DNA from: Faecalicatena_A orotica
GTDB lineage: Bacteria > Bacillota > Clostridia > Lachnospirales > Lachnospiraceae
Assembly: GCF_040545875.1 (NCBI RefSeq)
Contig: NZ_JBEPMR010000004.1
DNA length: 64,000 bases
Direction: 5' to 3' (one strand)
A program made the translations under genes and the position numbers. Of this stretch, positions 51,896-58,803 are shown in pieces. Position 1 is the first letter of the stretch, and each line of letters opens with the position of its first letter. Below the pieces are notes generated by a model. The model worked only from the letters and a program-made list of their open reading frames with translations, ran no database searches and was not told the DNA's origin.

Positions 51896-52048
51896 TATAC
51901 TAGTACTCAGATAGTTGATAAACAACTATCTCCCCCCTCATAAAGTAAAGACATCTTGGGGAGACCCAAGATGTCGCACTTTACTCTCATTCCTTTAGAT
52001 AACTATAATAACAACGAAGCCCTCGCAGCCGATACTGCGGGGGTTTTC
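51896..52048 (+). ncRNA. Repeated small RNA, copy 3 (with its -10 element)
   Basis: TATACT at 51896-51901, predicted start near 51908, end near 52048. The central hairpin here pairs perfectly over 11 bp (GACATCTTGGG with CCCAAGATGTC), changed from copies 1 and 2 in a way that improves pairing, and is capped by a GAGA tetraloop. The C-rich segment TCTCCCCCCTC is identical to the other copies. The terminator stem equals that of copy 1. Confidence 0.85.
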
Positions 52049-52063
52049 GTGGTCATTACGATT

Positions 52064-52840
52064 TTATTTTCCCACAGATCTCATATTATCCAATAACGTT
52101 GCACTTTCATATGCCTTACCGAGAAATTCTTCTATCGATAGGTTTTCATATCCCCAGTTCATTGGTTCTAAGGCAGTCGCTCCCTTATATCCAGTCGAAG
52201 TTATTTTTCCCATAACATCCGGCCAATCAATCTTCCCATTAAACGGCAGCTGATGCTGTCCTATCTCTCCACCATTGTCATGTAAATGCAGTGCCACCAA
52301 ACGATCCCCATATATTCCCGGCAAATTAACTTCGTGCTCATAATTAGCATGATGGCAGCTGTCATAGCAGAATCCTATTTTAGGGGACTTAATGGCATTC
52401 AGTACGCGTCCCACATTTTCAACATTGTTTAGATTTTCCATAGCGACATTAATATCATACTTTTCCGCTTTTTCAGCAATCCTCTTAATTCTCTCCATCC
52501 CCAATTCGTTTACAGGGAATTAGTTATCGGGCAGATGAACAACCATCGTAGGAATTTCGAATTCCGCACAGTCTTTGATGCATTGCAAATAGCAGTGTAA
52601 CAAATCTATCCCGTCTAAATTATCAAGTGAAAGTTTATCCTGATTCTGGACAGGTGTGTGGATATTTTCTATAAACAGCCCTGCCTTCCTTGCAAGTTCC
52701 ACACCCTCCTGATAATCGGCACCACGTCCGAAGCCGTCACTCCACCACAATAAAACTCCATCAAATCCTGCTTTTTTTATAAGTATGTATCTCTCTTTTA
52801 CAGAAACATTATATCCGAACCAGTCATATATACACAGCAT
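52064..52840 (-). pseudogene. Sugar phosphate isomerase/epimerase (TIM barrel) with in-frame stop codon
   Basis: The frame from 52840 gives 106 residues ('KAGFDGVLLWWSDGFGRG', 'FIENIHTPVQNQDKL', 'PTMVVHLPDN') and stops at TAA (52520-52522). The same frame continues without shift to 52064 ('GMERIKRIAEKAEKYDINVAMEN', 'IGFCYDSCHHANYEHE', 'VALHLHDNGG'), completing a xylose-isomerase-like AP-endonuclease-2 fold of about 258 residues. One nonsense change thus splits an otherwise intact gene. It may be a recent pseudogene, a sequencing error or, less likely, read-through. Confidence 0.82.
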
Positions 52841-53055
52841 ATCTCATAAGCCTCCATGAACCTTCATTTGTTATCCTGTACGCATTATATCATTGGCTAA
52901 TATGAATGTCACTCAGTACCCGGAAACATATTCCTTTAAAATTGCGTAAAGTAAATATGCAAGCCCTCCCCTCCTCGAGACGACTTGCATATTTGGGCAT
53001 CTCCGGACCGTATTCCGCCGCCAGATCCTCTTTGCTATATCTTCAGGATTATTTA

Positions 53056-53202
53056 CTAAACCTGTCTCATTTTCACGTCAAATGCTTCTTTCCGTGCATT
53101 ATGATCCTGATTCTGATTTTCCGGCTTTTTCTTTTCCGTAATGCTGTTAAATTCATTTCTGTTTCCCTGACGGTTCTGCTCTTCCTGTTGTTTCTTATTC
53201 AT
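53056..53202 (-). CDS. Short hydrophilic protein, 48 residues, unknown function
   Basis: An ATG at 53202 preceded by GAGGTG nine bases upstream opens a frame encoding 'MNKKQQEEQNRQGNRNEFNS', continuing rich in Lys, Glu, Gln and Asn to 'EAFDVKMRQV' and TAG at 53056. No hydrophobic segment and no cysteine. The composition and a good ribosome site suggest a real small gene rather than chance. I do not recognise the family; small charged proteins of this kind occur among spore and stress proteins of Clostridia. Confidence 0.6.
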   Translation of the reverse strand: MNKKQQEEQNRQGNRNEFNSITEKKKPENQNQDHNARKEAFDVKMRQV

Positions 53203-53334
53203 CTGCCTGTTCACCTCTTAAACTGTATATTTTAAACGCTGTTCAAATACCCTCAAGGTACTTGCTGTAAAAAATCTACGCATATTTAGTATACACATGG
53301 CTCCGGATTCTATCCTTATTTTAATAATATAAAA

Positions 53335-53362
53335 AGAGAACAAACCTTTCAGTCTGTCCTCT
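53335..53362 (-). terminator. Terminator of the lipase gene
   Basis: An 8-bp stem (53335-53342 with 53355-53362, one G.U pair) followed on the minus strand by TTTTTA. Confidence 0.75.
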
Positions 53363-53402
53363 CTCACATATCTCAATTATATCTCTTTTTAATATTACAG
53401 AA

Positions 53403-54335
53403 TTAAGATGATATTTTACTTTCCAGCCATTCATACAGATCCTGATAGACCTGCTTTCTGTCTGTCTCATTCAGAAGTTCATGCCTGTCGCCTGAGTACA
53501 GCCGCAGTGTCACATCCTTGATTCCTGCTGCCCTATACTGCTCATATATCTTTCTTACGCCCTTTCCAAAATTCCCGACCGGATCTTCAGAACCAGCTGC
53601 AATCAAAATCGGAAGCGTCTTTGGAATCATATAGACACTCTCTTTTTTCTGCATCTGGAGCATTCCATTAAACATATGGTAATAGGCATTCACTGTAAAC
53701 ACAAATGAACAAAGCGGGTCGGCCACATACGCATCCAGCTTCTCGGAATCACTGGTCACCCAGTCAGCCCTCGTTCTGGCTGGCTTAAAACTTTTATTGT
53801 AGCTTCCGATTGCCATGCCGTCAATAAACTTGCTGCGATAATGCCATCCTTTGAATGCCGCCACAATCCGGCAGAGTCGCTTTCCAAAACGGAGCGTCGC
53901 CCGCTTCTGATCGGCCACAACGCCAATCACAATAGCTCCACTTAATCCGTTTCCATACATCTGTATATACTGCCGCAGCAGAGAAGATCCCATGCTGTGT
54001 CCCAGCATAAAATATGGAACATCAGGATACTTTTTCAAAGTCTTCTGACGAAGTGTGTGCATGTCACCGAGCACGCAGGCATTACCATATTTTTCATTAA
54101 AGAATCCATATTCCGTTTTACTCTGGACAGACTTCCCATGCCCCAGATGGTCGTTGCCAACCACATAATATCCCTGCCGGCACAGAAAATCCGCAAATTC
54201 ATCGTAACGGTTAATATATTCAACCATTCCATGACTAAGCTGCAGAACCGCTTTTACTTCGCCTTCTGGCTTCCATTCAATTGTATGAATCTCTGTATTA
54301 CCATCCTTTGATGGGAAGTAAAACTCATCTTTCAT
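53403..54335 (-). CDS. Alpha/beta hydrolase, lysophospholipase/monoacylglycerol lipase type
   Basis: 310 residues with no signal peptide. 'VLQLSHGMVEYINRYDEFADFL' and 'GNDHLGHGKS' are typical of the monoglyceride lipase group; the nucleophile Ser is in 'MLGHSMGSSLLRQYI', the acid near 'AAGSEDPVG' and the His in 'GDRHELLNETDR'. It probably hydrolyses lysophospholipids or monoacylglycerols. Ten bases downstream of the citrate synthase gene, so the two may be cotranscribed. Confidence 0.88.
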   Translation of the reverse strand: MKDEFYFPSKDGNTEIHTIEWKPEGEVKAVLQLSHGMVEYINRYDEFADFLCRQGYYVVGNDHLGHGKSVQSKTEYGFFNEKYGNACVLGDMHTLRQKTLKKYPDVPYFMLGHSMGSSLLRQYIQMYGNGLSGAIVIGVVADQKRATLRFGKRLCRIVAAFKGWHYRSKFIDGMAIGSYNKSFKPARTRADWVTSDSEKLDAYVADPLCSFVFTVNAYYHMFNGMLQMQKKESVYMIPKTLPILIAAGSEDPVGNFGKGVRKIYEQYRAAGIKDVTLRLYSGDRHELLNETDRKQVYQDLYEWLESKISS

Positions 54336-54344
54336 CGTTATCCT

Positions 54345-55724
54345 CTACCTGTCCTCTAATTTTATGTAATCACGGTAAGGTGCGAGCGGCTTATATGCCG
54401 GACGGATGATCTTATCCACATTCTTAAGCTCTTCCAGTCTGTGTGCACTCCAGCCAACAATACGCGCTGCTGCAAAAATCGGAGTATACAGTGCCGGGGG
54501 AAGATCCAGCATGCTGTAAACAAGACCGCTGTAGAAATCCACATTGGCATTAACGCCCTTGTACATCTTGCGTTTTTCGCTGATGATCTCAGGTGCCATA
54601 TGCTCTACCTTTTCATAAAGCGCATATTCTTCCTCGTACCCCTTCTCTGTTGCAAGCTGCTTTACGAAATTCTTGAATATATCAGCTCTCGGGTCGGATA
54701 CTGAGTAAATAGCATGGCCCATACCATAAATAAGACCCTTCTGGTCAAATGCTTTCTTATCCAGCAGGTCAGTCAGATACTGGCGAATCTGGTCATCATC
54801 TTTCCAGTCAGTCAGTCTCTGCTTCATATCATCAAACATCTGGGTTACTTTCACATTCGCACCACCGTGCTTAGGTCCTTTCAGGGACGCCATCGCCGCG
54901 GCAATCGTTGAATATGTATCTGTTCCAGAAGATGTTACAACATGGGTTGTAAACGTAGAGTTGTTACCACCGCCGTGATCCATATGGAGCACAAGGGCCA
55001 TATCCAGAATTCTAGCTTCCAGTTCCGTATATTTCCGGTCCTCACGAAGCATCATCAGAATATTCTCTGCTGTGGATAACTCCGGATAAGGCGCATAAAT
55101 ATACAGGTCTTCACCCCTTCTGTAATTATATGCATGATATCCATAAACCATTAACATTGGAAACTGGCTGATCAGGTTCAGAGACTGACGGAGCACATTC
55201 GCTATAGAAGTATCATCCGCCTTTTCGTCGTAGGTATAAAGATTCAATATACAGCGGGAAATCATATTCATCATATCTTTGCTCGGAGCCTTCATGATCA
55301 CATCCCGCACAAAATTAGGAGGAAGCATCCTACGCTCCGCAATCATTCCCTGGAACTCATCCAGCTGCTGCTTATTCGGAAGACTGCCGAATAAAAGCAG
55401 ATATGCCGTCTCTTCGAATCCCGGATGCTTCGCCTCCAGAAATCCTTTTACCAGATCTTTGATATTATAACCGCGATAATAGAGATTTCCTGCACAAGGA
55501 ACTTCTTTTCCATCTACGATCTTTGTCGCACACACATCTGAGATATTCGTCAGTCCTGCCAGTACACCCTTACCATTTAAATCACGCAGGCCTCTTTTTA
55601 CCTCATACTTCGTGTAAAGCTCTTTTTCAATTGCATTGTTCTCCTCACATATCCGGGCTAATTCCTCAATCTTTGGAGTGTTTTCAAAAAAGATGTTGTC
55701 AATGTCTTTAGGTACTCTTGCCAT
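54345..55724 (-). CDS. Citrate synthase
   Basis: 459 residues, the length of the clostridial citrate/methylcitrate synthase form. Active-site His blocks 'ALVLHMDHGGGNNSTFTTHVV' and 'SLKGPKHGGANVKV', followed by 'YGMGHAIYSVSDPRADIF' containing the catalytic Asp region. It condenses acetyl-CoA and oxaloacetate. Aconitase is encoded at 61513, consistent with the oxidative branch to 2-oxoglutarate for glutamate synthesis, though no isocitrate dehydrogenase is in the window. GGGAGAGG precedes the ATG. Confidence 0.93.
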   Translation of the reverse strand: MARVPKDIDNIFFENTPKIEELARICEENNAIEKELYTKYEVKRGLRDLNGKGVLAGLTNISDVCATKIVDGKEVPCAGNLYYRGYNIKDLVKGFLEAKHPGFEETAYLLLFGSLPNKQQLDEFQGMIAERRMLPPNFVRDVIMKAPSKDMMNMISRCILNLYTYDEKADDTSIANVLRQSLNLISQFPMLMVYGYHAYNYRRGEDLYIYAPYPELSTAENILMMLREDRKYTELEARILDMALVLHMDHGGGNNSTFTTHVVTSSGTDTYSTIAAAMASLKGPKHGGANVKVTQMFDDMKQRLTDWKDDDQIRQYLTDLLDKKAFDQKGLIYGMGHAIYSVSDPRADIFKNFVKQLATEKGYEEEYALYEKVEHMAPEIISEKRKMYKGVNANVDFYSGLVYSMLDLPPALYTPIFAAARIVGWSAHRLEELKNVDKIIRPAYKPLAPYRDYIKLEDR

Positions 55725-55880
55725 AAAACCTCTCCCTTCCTCTTATCATAATCACTTGTGTCATTTCTTTATTATACTAAAAAAGCGGGTTTTATACAAT
55801 GAAATGAGTATTAAATATTTATGAACTGCCTAAAAAGAAAGAAATCTCCAAAAAGGTACAGGGCATTTCTCGTTCTGGGA

Positions 55881-55934
55881 CACCACAAAACCCAATTTGG
55901 GACGTAGCCTTTTTACACTTTACTACGTCCCAAA
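55881..55934. repeat. Palindromic repeat, family A (TTTGGGACGTAG), second copy
   Basis: A 12-bp perfect stem (55896-55907 with 55923-55934) preceded by the same CACCACAAAA flank as the copy at 15011-15068. Its right arm and loop form the last codons and stop of rsmA. Confidence 0.82.
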
Positions 55935-56788
55935 TAATTGCTTAATGTGGCGAATTCTTCTAGTGTCAGTGCCTCCCCCCGCACGCTTGCTCCTTTCCCC
56001 AGGCTGTCTATCGCTGCCTCTACCTGTTCTTTTGTGTAATCCAGCTCCGGCGAGTTTTTTAATCCGTTTGCCAGTGTCTTTCTCCTTTGATTGAATGATG
56101 CACGTATTATTTTAAACATCAGTTTTTCATCATCGACCTGTACCGGCGGGTTCTCGTATCTCTCCAGACGGATGACCGCTGATCCCACTTTCGGCCTGGG
56201 CATGAAGCAGTTCGGGGGTACATTTGCCACGATATAGGGCTTTGCGTAATACTGAACGGCAAGGGACAGTGCGCCGTAATCCTTGGTCCCCGGTCCTACC
56301 TGCATACGCTCTGCGACTTCTTTCTGTACCATGACTGTAATGCTTTTTACAGGAACATGGTTCTCGAAAAGTCCCATGATGATGGGGGTCGTAATGTAGT
56401 ACGGCAGGTTTGCAACCACCTTGATTGGCCTGCCCCCGTTTTCACGCTGGGCGAGTCCAGCTACATCAACTTTCAAGATATCCTCATTGAGCACTGTTAC
56501 GTTCTCAAATCCCTCCAGTGTGTCCTCCAGTATAGGGATCAGTGCCTTATCGATCTCTACTGCTATGACCTTCCCGGCTGCCTGTGCAAGATACTGGGTC
56601 ATTGTCCCGATTCCCGGTCCGATTTCCAGAACCATATCGCCTGATGTAATCTCCGCCGAGCGGATGATCTTATCCAGCACATGTGTATCTATTAAAAAAT
56701 TCTGTCCGAATTTCTTCTGAAACATAAAATTATACTTCTGCAAAACTGCAATTGTGTTCTGCGGATTGCCTAATGTCGGCTCCTTCAT
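55913..56788 (-). CDS. rsmA: 16S rRNA dimethyladenosine transferase RsmA (KsgA)
   Basis: About 291 residues from the ATG at 56788 (GGGAGG five bases upstream). 'KKFGQNFLIDTHVLDKI', SAM motif I 'VLEIGPGIGTMTQYLA', 'VIAVEIDKALIPIL', and the catalytic 'VANLPYYITTPIIM' are all present. It dimethylates two adjacent adenosines near the 3' end of 16S rRNA late in 30S assembly. The C-terminal residues 'NYLGRSKV' are encoded by the arm and loop of a palindromic repeat, so the native end of the protein was probably altered by repeat insertion. Confidence 0.94.
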   Translation of the reverse strand: MKEPTLGNPQNTIAVLQKYNFMFQKKFGQNFLIDTHVLDKIIRSAEITSGDMVLEIGPGIGTMTQYLAQAAGKVIAVEIDKALIPILEDTLEGFENVTVLNEDILKVDVAGLAQRENGGRPIKVVANLPYYITTPIIMGLFENHVPVKSITVMVQKEVAERMQVGPGTKDYGALSLAVQYYAKPYIVANVPPNCFMPRPKVGSAVIRLERYENPPVQVDDEKLMFKIIRASFNQRRKTLANGLKNSPELDYTKEQVEAAIDSLGKGASVRGEALTLEEFATLSNYLGRSKV

Positions 56789-56903
56789 AAGTTCCTCCCT
56801 GCTTTTAAGCATTTTATTTCTTCCTAACCAGTATAATATATTTTACCTATCCGCACAACGTAAAATATGCTTCTCAAACGGCAGCACACAATCATGCAGA
56901 CAG

Positions 56904-57734
56904 TCAGCACTCTAACTCACTTATAAAAATTTCGTTAAAATCCTGCAGCTGGTCATACATAATTCCGTGTCCGCTGTTCTCCAGTGTAAACAGCCTGCTT
57001 CCGCAGATTGTCTCGTGCTGGATCTGTGCCAGGTCGTTTGACACCACCTCGTCCTTTGCCCCGTGGATAATTACTGTCGGAACCTTTACATAACACAGGT
57101 CATCCCGGCCGTCCTCATCCCGCAGGGAAACCGCCGTCCCGATAGTCCCGACCGCAGATGCCGACATAGCAATCTCCCAGAACCAGAGCAGAATACATTT
57201 ACTCTGCGGACTCGCAAAGAGCTGGTTGCTGAACGACTCCGCGAACTTCGCCCTGTCTGTCTCTATCTGGCAGATGAGTCCGTCAACGTATTCTTTTGTC
57301 AGACCGTAAGGGAATCCCGGCCGCTGTGTCCAGCATGGCGCGGCCGCGGCAAAGAGGAACAGCTTCTTCACCCCATATCCTCTGAATAAACGCATGTATC
57401 TAAGTACAATTGCCCCGCCCATCGAGAAGCCGGCCAGATTGAAGGACCATAGGCGCAGCCGCTTCACTACCTGAAAAATATCCGTGGCCATCTGGTCATA
57501 ACTGTAGCCGCACCCCGGTGCATCCGACTGGCCGAAGCCCCTTAAATCCAGTGCCACAACCCGGTAGCCCCTGCGCACCAGAAGCGGAATCTGATACTCA
57601 TAAATCTTATGGGACAGCGGCCATCCGTGAACCAGCAGCACGGTCTCCTTCCCGCCGCAGTTATAATCATAAACAGCTATTTTTACCCCATCCGTAGAAT
57701 TCACATAAAACATAATCTCACACATCCCGGTCAT
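56904..57734 (-). CDS. Alpha/beta hydrolase (haloperoxidase-like)
   Basis: About 276 residues. 'VLLVHGWPLSHKIYEYQ' with the oxyanion HGW, 'VVALDLRGFGQSDAPG', nucleophile 'LAGFSMGGAIVLRYM', acid 'IIHGAKDEVVS' and His 'ENSGHGIMYDQ' complete the triad. The family includes non-haem chloroperoxidases and esterases; in anaerobes these act as esterases or lactonases of unknown substrate. The start is uncertain (ATG at 57734, 57725 or 57713) because no clear ribosome site is present. Confidence 0.85.
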   Translation of the reverse strand: MTGMCEIMFYVNSTDGVKIAVYDYNCGGKETVLLVHGWPLSHKIYEYQIPLLVRRGYRVVALDLRGFGQSDAPGCGYSYDQMATDIFQVVKRLRLWSFNLAGFSMGGAIVLRYMRLFRGYGVKKLFLFAAAAPCWTQRPGFPYGLTKEYVDGLICQIETDRAKFAESFSNQLFASPQSKCILLWFWEIAMSASAVGTIGTAVSLRDEDGRDDLCYVKVPTVIIHGAKDEVVSNDLAQIQHETICGSRLFTLENSGHGIMYDQLQDFNEIFISELEC

Positions 57735-57762
57735 ATTCTTTTTAGTATATGCCGGATCAGGT

Positions 57763-58530
57763 TTATGGTTCCATATGGTACAGCCGTCTCGCGTTTTCCT
57801 CTGTCGTTTTCACCACCTCCTCATAAGTCACACCCTTTAAGGAGGCAATCTCCTCCGCCACATACGTCAGATTCAGTGAAGAATTCCTTTTGCCCCTGTT
57901 CGGTACAGGCGCCAGATACGGACAGTCCGTTTCAAGTACAAGGGATTCCAACGGCGTATCCACGACCACTTCTTTTAACTTTCTGGAATTTTTAAACGTA
58001 ACCACGCCTCCGATGCCAATGTAAAACCCTCTTTTCACATACTCCCTTGCCAGTTCCACCGAATAGGAAAAGCAATGGATCACTCCGTCCAGCCCCTCTG
58101 CGTGTTCCTTCATAATCTCAAACGTATCGGCGGCCGCATCTCTGCTGTGTATAATGACCGGCATTCCAAGTTCTCTTGCCAGATCAAGCTGGCGTATAAA
58201 CCATGCTTTCTGAATTTCATGGCTTTCATTATCCCAGTAATAATCCAGGCCAATCTCCCCTACTGCCACAAACTTTTCTTCCTGCAAAATCCCTTTCAGA
58301 CGTGAAAACTTTTCTTCATCCAATTCCCCCACATCGTCCGGATGTACACCGGCCGCCCCGTATATGAAGGGGTACTTCCCAACAAGTGTCCGGATATCCT
58401 CCCATGACGCTACATCCGAACCGACATTCACAATCGTTCCCACGCCGCCGTCATGTACAGCCCCCAGCAGTTCGTCCCTGTCCTCATGAAACTGCTCATC
58501 ATCATAATGAGCATGCGTATCAAATATCAT
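57763..58530 (-). CDS. TatD-family metal-dependent hydrolase
   Basis: 255 residues. Metal-binding residues are seen in 'FDTHAHYDDEQF', 'VGEIGLDYYWD', 'VIIHSRDA', 'VIHCFSYS' and 'LVLETDCPYLAPVPNRGKRN'. TatD proteins are 3'-5' DNA exonucleases or D-aminoacyl-tRNA-processing-like hydrolases implicated in DNA repair and quality control. AGGAGG lies just before the ATG. Its upstream region is a tandem duplication carrying two -10 elements. Confidence 0.93.
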   Translation of the reverse strand: MIFDTHAHYDDEQFHEDRDELLGAVHDGGVGTIVNVGSDVASWEDIRTLVGKYPFIYGAAGVHPDDVGELDEEKFSRLKGILQEEKFVAVGEIGLDYYWDNESHEIQKAWFIRQLDLARELGMPVIIHSRDAAADTFEIMKEHAEGLDGVIHCFSYSVELAREYVKRGFYIGIGGVVTFKNSRKLKEVVVDTPLESLVLETDCPYLAPVPNRGKRNSSLNLTYVAEEIASLKGVTYEEVVKTTEENARRLYHMEP

Positions 58531-58579
58531 CTGTTATGCCTCCTGTATCACTTCATTCTGTCTTAATCCACACTTAACT

Positions 58580-58751
58580 GCGAGCATTATACCATAAATA
58601 CTAAACTCGTAAAATACCTCGTTAAGTATTTAGGTATATGTCTTACTAAGCGTGATAAAACCACGCTAAGTGCGAGCATTATACCATAAATGCTAAACTC
58701 GTAAAATACCTCGTTAAGTATTTAGGCATATATCTTACTAAGCGTAATAAA
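58580..58751 (-). repeat. Tandem 92-base-period repeat carrying duplicated promoter elements before tatD
   Basis: About 80 bases (58580-58659) recur at 58672-58751 with only a few differences; period 92. Each unit has TATAAT on the minus strand (58591-58586 and 58683-58678) about 17 bases after a weak TTTTAC, and internal inverted repeats (AAATAC/GTATTT, CTAAGCGTG with CACGCTAAG). It lies between the tatD start and the terminator of the beta-propeller gene. Confidence 0.8.
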
Positions 58752-58791
58752 AACCAAAATCCGCCCTGCACATTTATGCAGAACGGATTTT
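58751..58791 (-). terminator. Intrinsic terminator of the sigma/beta-propeller operon
   Basis: A 15-bp stem (58756-58770 with 58777-58791, two G.U pairs) and 6-base loop, followed on the minus strand by GGTTTTTATT. Confidence 0.88.
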
Positions 58792-58803
58792 AATTTTAAC
58801 ACA

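Larger units (their letters stand above)
52841..53402. other. 562-base region holding one short gene and a terminator
   Basis: Apart from the 48-codon gene at 53056-53202 and the hairpin at 53335-53362, I see no gene or RNA here. The open frame on the plus strand (from 52906) lacks a ribosome site and reads as antisense of the short gene. Confidence 0.5.

Noticed and set aside
52906..53235. 109-codon plus-strand open frame
   Set aside because: No ribosome site; its hydrophobic C-terminal half is the reverse of the short charged gene at 53056-53202.
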